This document shows, piece by piece, positions 1 through 5,203 of a stretch of 5,452 nt of DNA. This stretch comes from Chloroflexota bacterium. GTDB lineage: Bacteria; Chloroflexota; Anaerolineae; Anaerolineales; UBA11858. The notes beneath the pieces are model-generated. The model did no database searches, was not told where the DNA came from, and saw only the letters and a program-made list of their open reading frames with translations. Position numbers and translations under genes: made by a program. The stretch is taken from positions 1-5,452 of the forward strand of contig DOTA01000422.1 in NCBI GenBank assembly GCA_003513015.1, written 5' to 3'. How positions within the stretch are numbered: the first letter of the stretch is position 1; every line of letters begins with the position of its first letter.

Positions 1-245
1 ATTGCGCTTTTTTAGCAGGCAGGATGCACAATTTGTGACCGGGGGCATTATAAATGCCACGGGAGTATGACGGCTAATATGCCGATTATAGCGCAATTAC
101 TCCGGTTGTTTTGATAACTTAAGGCAAAATTATCCAAATTCAAAAAGCCATTGCTGCGGGCCTCAGGAGTTTTTGAGAAACTGGTCGAATCCCCTAAATA
201 GATTAATTCCCCCACTCCATTGCCGCGATAATGTCTAATAGACAT
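1..245. other. Noncoding stretch with small inverted repeats, no gene recognised
   Basis: I see no convincing gene here. One minus-strand reading frame of 65 codons (245 down to 48) has no ribosome binding site and a protein that resembles nothing I know. Several short inverted repeats are present: GGCATT (44-49) with AATGCC (53-58); GGAGTA (62-67) with TACTCC (98-103), enclosing CGGC (71-74) with GCCG (81-84); and ATTGCGC (1-7) with GCGCAAT (91-97). They suggest a structured intergenic remnant, but there is no U-tract or coding context to assign a role. Confidence 0.5.
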
Positions 246-322
246 TATTGGAAATAGCGTCCTGAGCCTGTCGAAGGACGCACACTTCGACTAACTCAGT
301 GTGCTATCGCTTATTTCCGATA
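246..322. repeat. Three-way-junction palindrome with two head-to-head CTGAG...GTCGAAG hairpins, possible terminator of the leftward operon
   Basis: An outer stem TATTGGAAATA (246-256) pairs with TATTTCCGATA (312-322), with one G-T wobble. Inside it are two hairpins. The first is GCGTCCT (257-263) with AGGACGC (275-281). The second is GCACAC (280-285) with GTGTGC (299-304). The first contains CCTGAGCCTGTCGAAGG, and the second contains a diverged copy in reverse orientation (283-301). The element starts 5 bases past the mscS stop codon. On the minus strand it could form an RNA structure that stops transcription or protects the 3' end, but no long U-tract follows, so a terminator role is only an inference. 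It may equally be a mobile palindromic repeat. Confidence 0.7.
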
Positions 323-326
323 AACT

Positions 327-1130
327 CTATTGTGTGAGCTGAATGCCCTGTTCGTTCAATCCATCATGGATCAGCGCCAGTAAACGCGGGCGCATCTCAG
401 CCGCTTTGCCAAAACGAGCCTTGGCCACAACCGTCAATTCTGTTTGTTGGCCCAATGAACCGCTTTCGCTGAAAACCTGCCAGGGTTCCAGCAGATTCGG
501 CAAAACCATGACGGCTTCTTGCCCGAGGACGGTCAGGAGATCCAGGGTTTTGCCTAAATCTTCAGCCGCAATGTGGATTGAGATATTCGCAATCGAAAAA
601 CGGCCACGGCTGAAGTTGCGCACCGTGCGGATTTCGCCGTTGGGGATCGTATATAACTCTCCCGTGGGCGAACGCATCCAGGTGGTACGTAAATTGATGG
701 CCTCGATAACACCTTCCATCCCTAGAATCTCCACCTTTTCCCCAACGGAGAAGGTATCTTCAAAGAGAAAGCTGACCCCCACCAACACATCGCTGATCAC
801 CGGGCGGGCACCCAACCCAAAAGCAGCGCTGAACAACCCCACAATCCAAATTAAAGTGGATGTGTCAACAAACAGGCTCAAACTCACAATCATCGCCAGC
901 GAGAAAGCCGCGATACTGATGGCGCTGGCGATCAGGCTTTGCAGGGTCTTTTCGCGTTCTGCGGCGGATTTATGGCTGGGGTGTTGCGAACTGCGGCTGA
1001 TTTTTGCCAGGCCATGTGCCAACCGTACTGAAAGGCGCGAAACGATCCAGGCAATCAGAAAGATACCAAAAATTTTGAGTGTTTCCAATGCCCAGGGTGC
1101 ATTCTGAAAAAGGGAAGAAATCTGTGACAT
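327..1130 (-). CDS. Small-conductance mechanosensitive channel, MscS family
   Basis: This encodes a 267-residue inner-membrane channel of the MscS family, which opens under membrane tension and releases solutes on hypo-osmotic shock. Three hydrophobic segments are visible at about residues 18-33, 63-88 and 91-124. The third is the Gly/Ala-rich pore helix (GLFSAAFGLGARPVISD, about 98-114). It is followed by the conserved beta-domain entry FLFEDTFSVGEKVEI and the PNGEI motif (163-167). The length matches short MscS proteins. I chose ATG at 1130, just past the corA stop codon (TGAGCTGATG on the coding strand), which fits translational coupling. A TTG at 1142, overlapping corA by 8 bases, would add four residues. 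It is the last gene of the leftward unit and a palindrome follows its TAG stop. Confidence 0.93.
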   Translation of the reverse strand: MSQISSLFQNAPWALETLKIFGIFLIAWIVSRLSVRLAHGLAKISRSSQHPSHKSAAEREKTLQSLIASAISIAAFSLAMIVSLSLFVDTSTLIWIVGLFSAAFGLGARPVISDVLVGVSFLFEDTFSVGEKVEILGMEGVIEAINLRTTWMRSPTGELYTIPNGEIRTVRNFSRGRFSIANISIHIAAEDLGKTLDLLTVLGQEAVMVLPNLLEPWQVFSESGSLGQQTELTVVAKARFGKAAEMRPRLLALIHDGLNEQGIQLTQ

Positions 1131-1134
1131 CAGC

Positions 1135-2121
1135 TCATGCAAAGTTGCGCCGTCGCATCCAGGAAAACATGATGAACGGGAGCATCACGAAAATCAACAT
1201 GACAATTCCAAAAGCGATTTTGCCCGTCCAGGCGTTGAGTTCATCAGAGGCGCCAAAAAAGTTCATGCCAAAAAAACCGGTTAAAAACGAGAGCGGCATA
1301 AAAAGTGTGGTGATAATCGTCAGTGTTTTCATGATCTCATTCATGCGGTTGTTGACTACCGAGAGATACGTATCTAATGCCCCACTCAACAAATCTCGCA
1401 GACTCTCGCTGATATCGTGCAAGCGGACGATGTGATCGTAGACATCGCGAAAATAAACGCGGTGTTTGGCCTGAATCTGGGCATAATCGCCGCGGGAGAG
1501 TTTGTTAAAGACCTCGCGCTGAGGCAAGAGTACACGCCGTAATTGCAATAAGGTGCGCTTCAAAATGAAGATGTTTTCTAACATTTGGGGGTTGTGTTGC
1601 TTAAAGGCCTCATCTTCGATCTGGTCAATGGCGTCATCAATCTCTTCGACTACTGGCATGTATTGGCCAATCAATTCATCCGTTAGCAAATACAGCAAAT
1701 AAGCCGTTTCGCGCTCCAGATGGCGGTGGTCACGCCGACAAAGGGAGAATACACTGTCGACCGCGGCGATGGTTTGATCGTGATGGGTGACGATGAAATT
1801 TTTACCAAAAAAAACATCTAATTCCAAGGTCTCTAGCGGGTCTGAGGTGGGTAGGTTTAACTGAACGGCATGCAATACCAGATAAAGATAATTTCCCCAA
1901 TCATCAATTTTCGGAACATGCGTTTCCTGCAAGGCATCATCAACTGCGAGTGGGTGAAAACCAAACGTATCCAACAAAATGCTTTCACAGGCCTCCGGGG
2001 GTTCGCCGCAGAAATCTAACCAGAAAATTCCGTTTTGCTCTGCCAGCGCGGCCGTGTAAACATCTGGGGATAGATCGGTTTCAAACTTATGTTCTGACGT
2101 GTAGTAAAGTGAGCGGATCAT
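1135..2121 (-). CDS. corA: CorA-family magnesium/divalent cation transporter
   Basis: This is a 328-residue member of the CorA metal ion transporter family, whose proteins form pentameric channels for Mg2+ (some members carry Co2+, Ni2+ or Zn2+). The cytoplasmic N-terminal domain covers about residues 1-240, including a long acidic helical section (about 155-240). Two transmembrane helices follow at about 265-284 and 302-321. The signature GMN is intact at 285-287 (FFGMNFFG), followed by a short acidic periplasmic loop (D293, E294). The protein ends in a basic tail, MRRRNFA. I chose ATG at 2121 because MIRSLYYTSEHKF looks like a usual family start. A longer frame from GTG at 2199 would encode low-complexity sequence from the nonamer repeats and overlap the upstream gene. 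Neither start has a clear Shine-Dalgarno sequence. Substrate choice cannot be read from sequence. Confidence 0.93.
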   Translation of the reverse strand: MIRSLYYTSEHKFETDLSPDVYTAALAEQNGIFWLDFCGEPPEACESILLDTFGFHPLAVDDALQETHVPKIDDWGNYLYLVLHAVQLNLPTSDPLETLELDVFFGKNFIVTHHDQTIAAVDSVFSLCRRDHRHLERETAYLLYLLTDELIGQYMPVVEEIDDAIDQIEDEAFKQHNPQMLENIFILKRTLLQLRRVLLPQREVFNKLSRGDYAQIQAKHRVYFRDVYDHIVRLHDISESLRDLLSGALDTYLSVVNNRMNEIMKTLTIITTLFMPLSFLTGFFGMNFFGASDELNAWTGKIAFGIVMLIFVMLPFIMFSWMRRRNFA

Positions 2122-2131
2122 TTGAAATTTT

Positions 2132-2180
2132 TGTGGGATACCAATCCCTTTGTGGGATAGATGTGGGATAGTGTGGGATA
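2132..2180. repeat. Four direct copies of TGTGGGATA in the corA leader
   Basis: Exact copies of TGTGGGATA lie at 2132-2140, 2151-2159, 2162-2170 and 2172-2180, with start-to-start distances of 19, 11 and 10 bases. The gap between the first two contains the inverted half-motif AATCCC (2143-2148). The array occupies the space between the dehydrogenase stop (2189) and the chosen corA start (2121), so on the minus strand it would lie in the corA leader. It could be an operator with sites on one face of the helix, or a slippage-derived repeat. Nothing here proves protein binding. Confidence 0.75.
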
Positions 2181-2181
2181 A

Positions 2182-2211
2182 ATTATGTTTAATACCCACG
2201 TACTAAATCAA
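2182..2211 (-). promoter_or_regulatory. Weak candidate promoter for corA
   Basis: On the minus strand, TTGATT (2211-2206) and CATAAT (2187-2182) are separated by 18 bases. Each matches the sigma-70 consensus only partly. The -35 falls inside the end of the dehydrogenase gene, and the nonamer array would lie in the transcript leader. A chance match in AT-rich sequence is quite possible. Confidence 0.2.
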
Positions 2212-3208
2212 ACTGATTGAGCAGCGGCTTCTCTGTCAAAAAGCGCTGCAAATTTTCCGCAAACAGGGCTGCGGCGCGGGCATCATAGGCTGGCGAATTA
2301 CCCGAAATGTGCGGGCTGATGATTACATTGGGCATCTTCCATAACGGATTATCTTTGGGCAGTGGCTCTTCAGGGAAAACATCCAAGGCGGCGCCCGCGA
2401 TTTTTTTATCTTTCAAGGCCCGCATTAGAGCAATATGGTCAATCACACCGCCGCGCGAGACATCCACCAAAAAGCTGCCCGGTTTCATAGCAGCTAGTTC
2501 ATCTGCCCCAAGCAGGCCGCGCGTCTCCGGTGTTAGGGGCACAGCCACGACCAGAAAATCACACTCCTGAATCATCGATTTGAGCGCCTGAAACGGGTAA
2601 ATTCGTCGGGGAAAATCTCCATTGGGATCGCCCATCCCCACCTGGGTGAAGCCGGTATCTTGGGGTTGCATGGCATTCCATTTGGTCGCCAGCACAGTCA
2701 CATCAAAAGGCTGCAACAAGCGCGCCACCTCTCGCCCAATACTGCCATATCCCACAATCCCCACTGTGCTGCCGCGCAACTCCACCGGTGAAAACCGTTC
2801 AAAACGGTCACGCACCCAATCGGACTTCTCCTTGCTGGCAAGCATTTCGGGGAGTTTATGCCCCAGCGAGAGCAGCATCATCAAGACATATTCGCCCATT
2901 TGGGGAACATGCGCGCCACTCAAAGAAGTGGTGACCACCCCGGCTTGCTGCAAAATCGGGGCATTGGCAACCCGATCTAACCCGGCAAAATGGAACTGAA
3001 TCCATTTCAGGTTGGGCGCTTGTTCGAGGGTGGGTAGGATGCTTCCGGTGTAGAGCACGTCCACCTGTCGCCAAACATCTGCGGGAATATCATCGGTCGA
3101 GCGCGCCTTAGTCACACTCACTTCCAGTTGTGAGGAAACTGCCCGCAGCAGATTGACGAATTTTTCTTCAAATGGAATCGTGACCAACACATTGATATTT
3201 CGGCTCAT
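2189..3208 (-). CDS. D-isomer specific 2-hydroxyacid dehydrogenase
   Basis: This 339-residue soluble oxidoreductase belongs to the NAD(P)-dependent D-2-hydroxyacid dehydrogenase family, which interconverts 2-keto acids and D-2-hydroxy acids. The Rossmann motif GYGSIG is at 153-158. Catalytic residues are intact: Arg252 in SRGG, Glu281 in FPEEP and His300 in SPHISG. The residue expected to be Asp at the end of the second Rossmann strand appears to be Thr175 followed by Lys176, which hints at NADP(H) use. An apparent loop extension with a DPNGDFPRRIYP segment lies at about 194-205. The substrate cannot be named. I chose ATG at 3208 (MSRNINVLVTIPFEEKF), where the fold begins. An in-frame ATG at 3301 would add 31 residues not typical of the family, and neither start has a strong ribosome site. 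It is probably the first gene of the leftward unit. Confidence 0.93.
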   Translation of the reverse strand: MSRNINVLVTIPFEEKFVNLLRAVSSQLEVSVTKARSTDDIPADVWRQVDVLYTGSILPTLEQAPNLKWIQFHFAGLDRVANAPILQQAGVVTTSLSGAHVPQMGEYVLMMLLSLGHKLPEMLASKEKSDWVRDRFERFSPVELRGSTVGIVGYGSIGREVARLLQPFDVTVLATKWNAMQPQDTGFTQVGMGDPNGDFPRRIYPFQALKSMIQECDFLVVAVPLTPETRGLLGADELAAMKPGSFLVDVSRGGVIDHIALMRALKDKKIAGAALDVFPEEPLPKDNPLWKMPNVIISPHISGNSPAYDARAAALFAENLQRFLTEKPLLNQFDLVRGY

Positions 3209-3323
3209 AGGTTTTTCCGTTTTCTTTCCGGCAACCGCGTCCGAGGGCGGTTTGACTGCCGCGAACACTTCAGGCACGCAGCAGATTGAAGGGTAAAGCA
3301 TCCCAAATGATTATTATGGAAAG

Positions 3324-3332
3324 ATTATAACA
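3324..3332 (-). promoter_or_regulatory. Extended -10 promoter for the leftward operon
   Basis: Read on the minus strand, the sequence is TGTTATAAT: a perfect TATAAT with the TGn extension. No good -35 hexamer is found 16-18 bases upstream, which is usual for extended -10 promoters. Transcription would begin near 3317, giving a leader of about 109 bases to the chosen start at 3208, or about 16 bases to the alternative ATG at 3301. Confidence 0.55.
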
Positions 3333-3508
3333 GTCGGCGGTTGTTGGGTGAGGCTAGAGCGCAAACTTCTTACTAAGCAAAGGTAAACCTGTCAGATAAA
3401 AACTGCATAAACTGTTAAGATCGGGGTTTGCTCATTCATGTGGCATCTAGCCCCAGGATGTAAACATTATAAACATGAAACTGTTGTACAGGTTGCCCGA
3501 TTTTGGGA

Positions 3509-3517
3509 TGATAAAAT
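3509..3517 (+). promoter_or_regulatory. Candidate extended -10 promoter for the hydrolase operon
   Basis: TGATAAAAT combines a TGn extension with TAAAAT, five of six matches to the -10 consensus. No convincing -35 is present at normal spacing; TTGTAC (3484-3489) is 22 bases away. Transcription would start near 3524, leaving about 60 bases of leader before the ATG at 3586. The region is AT-rich, so an alternative -10 nearby is possible. Confidence 0.4.
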
Positions 3518-3585
3518 ATAAATGGAAAAGGTGAGGCAGAAAAATTTACAGTCGATTTAGATTTGTTATATAAAAGGAGATCGCC

Positions 3586-4347
3586 ATGTATCAGACAAAT
3601 ATGTATGAAGGTATGGTAGCAGAAACCATCACGCTGCCCGGATTTAACGGGGAATTGATCAACGCCTATTTTGCCCGGCCTTTGGGTGACGGCCCCTTCC
3701 CTGGGATGGTGTTGGCTCACCACATGCCCGGCTGGGATGAATGGTATCGGGAAACCACCCGCAAATACGCCCATCATGGTTATGCCACGATTTCGCCCAA
3801 TCTATATTTCCGCGCCGGGCATGGCACGCCGGAGGATGTCGCCGCCAAAGTGCGCGGTGATGGTGGCCTCCCAGATGATCAGGCCGTGGGTGATCTCGCT
3901 GGTGCGATGAGGTATATGCGTTCCTTGCCTTATATCAACGGCAAAGTGGGCATCTTTGGCACCTGTTCGGGCGGGCGCCACGCTTATTTGACAGCCTGTC
4001 AGGTGCCGGGATTCGACGCGGTAGTCGATTGTTGGGGAGGCGGTGTGGTGATGTCAGCATCTGATTTGAATTCCAATCGTCCGGTAGCTCCCCTAGATTA
4101 CACCCCGGATTTAGCCTGCCCCATCTTGGGTCTGTTTGGTGCCGATGATCGCAGCCCCACCCCGGAGCAGGTCGCCCAGCACGAAGCCGAACTTAAGAAA
4201 TACGGCAAGAATTACGAATTCCACATATACCCCGATGCGGGGCACGGCTTCTTCTACTACAACCGGCCCAATTACCGGCAGCAGCAAGCCGTGGATGGTT
4301 GGGAGAAGATTTTCGCTTTCCTGGGCAAATACCTGGCAAGCGAGTAA
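3586..4347 (+). CDS. Dienelactone hydrolase family alpha/beta hydrolase
   Basis: This is a 253-residue cytoplasmic alpha/beta hydrolase of the dienelactone hydrolase family, without a signal peptide. The nucleophile elbow is GTCSGG with Cys127; the acid is probably Asp188 in GADDRSP and the base His220 in DAGHGF, giving the Cys-Asp-His triad of the family. The sheet-to-helix turn after strand 3 reads AHHMPGWDEW (44-53). Classical dienelactone hydrolase carries Glu36 there, which activates the cysteine, so this is a variant subfamily. The substrate is unknown; no chlorocatechol-pathway genes are present, so chloroaromatic breakdown should not be assumed. The start is set by AAGGAG at 3574-3579, six bases before the ATG. 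The next gene begins 18 bases after the stop, indicating a two-gene operon. Confidence 0.93.
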   Translation: MYQTNMYEGMVAETITLPGFNGELINAYFARPLGDGPFPGMVLAHHMPGWDEWYRETTRKYAHHGYATISPNLYFRAGHGTPEDVAAKVRGDGGLPDDQAVGDLAGAMRYMRSLPYINGKVGIFGTCSGGRHAYLTACQVPGFDAVVDCWGGGVVMSASDLNSNRPVAPLDYTPDLACPILGLFGADDRSPTPEQVAQHEAELKKYGKNYEFHIYPDAGHGFFYYNRPNYRQQQAVDGWEKIFAFLGKYLASE

Positions 4348-4365
4348 CGCGAAAGGAAGCGAACC

Positions 4366-4632
4366 ATGTGTACCATGATCGTCAAAAAAGTAAATATCGA
4401 TGGCAGCGGCAAAGGGACGGCAGGCTGGTTTAACGTTAATCAAGCCAACGTTTCTTACGATCACCCCTTTCACATTCCCATGGAGCACGCCCTCAATATT
4501 GATTTCATCAACGAAGATTTAGGCCCCGGTGCTCGAGTAGCCGTGGAACTGAGTGAGCAAGCCGCCCGTTCTCTAGTTGCTTCTATTCTGGAAGTGCTGG
4601 ATCAAGCCAAGGCTGGTGGTCATCTCATTTGA
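4366..4632 (+). CDS. Small conserved protein resembling DUF6295
   Basis: This is an 88-residue protein with no signal peptide or membrane segment. From memory its layout resembles the DUF6295 family of small, uncharacterised proteins: an MCT start, an SGKGTAGWF segment at 14-22, a YDHPFHIPMEHALNIDF core at 31-47, then GPGARVAVELS and a C-terminal helix (about 63-82). Visible possible ligands or reactive residues are Cys2, His33, His36 and His41. Removal of Met1 would expose Cys2 at the N-terminus. The ribosome site AAAGGAAG (4352-4359) is well placed. Its short spacing to the hydrolase suggests co-translation and a shared pathway, perhaps as an accessory or metal-binding partner; that is inference. 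The function is unknown. Confidence 0.85.
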   Translation: MCTMIVKKVNIDGSGKGTAGWFNVNQANVSYDHPFHIPMEHALNIDFINEDLGPGARVAVELSEQAARSLVASILEVLDQAKAGGHLI

Positions 4633-4640
4633 GATGGCGC

Positions 4641-4676
4641 GGGGTCCCTGTGGGATGGCTAATCCCTGGGGACCCC
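4641..4676 (+). terminator. Strong GC-rich hairpin after the hydrolase operon
   Basis: GGGGTCCC (4641-4648) pairs with GGGACCCC (4669-4676), and an inner stem GGGAT (4652-4656) pairs with ATCCC (4662-4666). It begins 8 bases past the stop codon at 4630-4632. A smaller hairpin, CATCTC (4621-4626) with GAGATG (4631-4636), overlaps the end of the gene. There is no true U-tract behind the main hairpin, so it may be an imperfect terminator or a 3'-end stabiliser. Confidence 0.5.
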
Positions 4677-4730
4677 ACACCATCTTTGATTTCCAGAGAT
4701 GGATTTTGCCAAAAATCCCCAAACCCACAG

Positions 4731-4760
4731 TTGACAATTCCCTACCCACCGCGGTAAACT
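4731..4760 (+). promoter_or_regulatory. Sigma-70-type promoter of the trpE leader
   Basis: A perfect -35 TTGACA (4731-4736) is followed after 18 bases by TAAACT (4755-4760), four of six matches to TATAAT. Transcription would start near 4767, about 25 bases ahead of the first T-box helix. The placement in front of a complete T-box makes this the most credible promoter for the trp gene. Confidence 0.6.
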
Positions 4761-4875
4761 CCTGCCCAACAATCAAATAACCCATCAAAAGCGTTGACGA
4801 GGAAGAGTAAGCGTTGACACGACATCCCAGAGAACCGGGGAAAGGTGTGATCCCGGTATGTACGCCAAAGCCGAA

Positions 4876-4878
4876 TGG
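4876..4878 (+). promoter_or_regulatory. T-box specifier codon UGG (Trp)
   Basis: The codon sits in the stem I internal loop after GAA and before a purine, the usual position. Reading one base earlier would give AUG (Met), but the UGGC bulge at 5175-5178 fits a tRNA with discriminator G, as in bacterial tRNA-Trp, not A as in tRNA-Met. The downstream gene also supports Trp. Confidence 0.9.
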
Positions 4879-4914
4879 GCCTCCGAGCTGCCAGTCGAAA
4901 TCTAAACACCTTTA

Positions 4915-4940
4915 GCGCCCTGAGCTTGTCGAAGGGGGGC
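4915..4940. repeat. Dispersed CTGAG...GTCGAAG palindrome inside the T-box leader
   Basis: CCTGAGCTTGTCGAAGG (4919-4935) matches 16 of 17 bases of the copy at 261-277. Flanking bases extend the hairpin: GC (4915-4916) with GC (4939-4940), and CCC (4918-4920) with GGG (4935-4937). It lies between T-box stem I and stem II. Occurrence in two unrelated intergenic sites of the window marks it as a dispersed repeat. Confidence 0.75.
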
Positions 4941-4993
4941 GAAAGATGAAGAAAAGTAGCCTGCGCCGGAACTGCCACCGTTATCAGGGCAAA

Positions 4994-5074
4994 GTAGTTG
5001 ACGGAGTTGTTTAGTTTCATGGTTCTGTAGCTAGTTACTACAAAACTACCCAAACTGATAAACTACAAGACTAC
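4994..5074. repeat. Long imperfect inverted repeat between T-box stems II and III
   Basis: The left arm from GTAGT (4994-4998) to AGTTT (5013-5017) is roughly complementary to the right arm from AAACT (5052-5056) to ACTAC (5070-5074); about 16 of 24 positions pair. At the apex, TGTAG (5026-5030) pairs with CTACA (5038-5042). The segment is rich in GTAGTT/AACTAC words and unlike the flanking GC-rich leader, suggesting an inserted element that folds as a self-contained hairpin. Confidence 0.5.
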
Positions 5075-5100
5075 ATAAAGTGAGGCTGGCCTTCCCTTCT

Positions 5101-5146
5101 CCATCGGATCACCGATGGACCCCGTCGCATCACCGGCGGGATTTTT
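5101..5146 (+). terminator. Duplicated hairpin in T-box stem III, second copy followed by a U-tract
   Basis: Hairpin 1 is CCATCGG (5101-5107), loop ATCA, CCGATGG (5112-5118). Hairpin 2 is CCCGTCG (5121-5127), loop CATCAC, CGGCGGG (5134-5140), followed by ATTTTT (5141-5146). The two align over 18 bases with 14 identities and lie 21 bases apart. Hairpin 2 plus the T run has the look of an intrinsic terminator, upstream of the normal antiterminator. It may instead simply be part of an elaborated stem III. Confidence 0.5.
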
Positions 5147-5170
5147 GCTTAAAAGGGCGGCAGCCTAAAT

Positions 5171-5203
5171 AAGGTGGCACCACGGGAGCCTGCTCTCGTC
5201 CTT
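5171..5203 (+). promoter_or_regulatory. T-box antiterminator
   Basis: AAGG (5171-5174) pairs with CCTT (5200-5203). The seven-base bulge TGGCACC-like segment (from 5175) holds the tRNA acceptor-end binding bases TGGC. The upper helix CGGGAG (5183-5188) pairs with CTCTCG (5193-5198) around a CCTG loop. This is the canonical T-box sequence AAGGTGGCACCACG with its partner. Bound uncharged tRNA-Trp would stabilise it and allow trpE transcription. Confidence 0.93.

Larger units (their letters stand above)
3209..3585. other. Divergent intergenic region with both promoters
   Basis: This stretch separates the leftward dehydrogenase operon from the rightward hydrolase operon and holds no gene of its own. 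Besides the two promoter candidates listed separately, it has a direct repeat AAACAT (3462-3467 and 3471-3476) and a small inverted repeat CTGT-TGT-ACAG (3481-3491). Either could be an operator, but both are short enough to arise by chance. A minus-strand reading frame at 3436-3777 crosses the hydrolase start and is not a gene. Confidence 0.6.

Noticed and set aside
48..245. Minus-strand 65-codon frame as a gene
   Set aside because: It has no ribosome site and no recognisable family, and it overlaps several short inverted repeats.
343..1107. Plus-strand 254-codon frame
   Set aside because: It is the antisense shadow of mscS, which has clear membrane helices and family motifs on the other strand.
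1079..1435. Plus-strand 118-codon frame
   Set aside because: It lies antisense to the corA membrane domain and has no family features.
2132..2180. CRISPR-like array
   Set aside because: The units are nine bases with spacers of only one, two and ten bases, and there are no cas genes.
2122..2199. N-terminal extension of CorA from GTG at 2199
   Set aside because: It would be encoded by the nonamer repeats, overlaps the preceding gene and has no ribosome site; MIRSLYYTSEHKF is the natural start.
3209..3301. 31-residue N-terminal extension of the dehydrogenase
   Set aside because: It is not typical of the family and has no ribosome site. It is not fully excluded, because the promoter lies upstream of it.
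4111..4488. Minus-strand 125-codon frame
   Set aside because: It is antisense to the hydrolase end and the DUF6295-like gene, both of which have good ribosome sites and family features.
4875..4877. AUG (Met) as the T-box specifier
   Set aside because: The UGGC bulge fits discriminator G, and the downstream gene is trpE, so UGG at 4876-4878 is preferred.
4742..5053. Minus-strand 103-codon frame
   Set aside because: It lies over the promoter and T-box leader, whose RNA structure explains the sequence.
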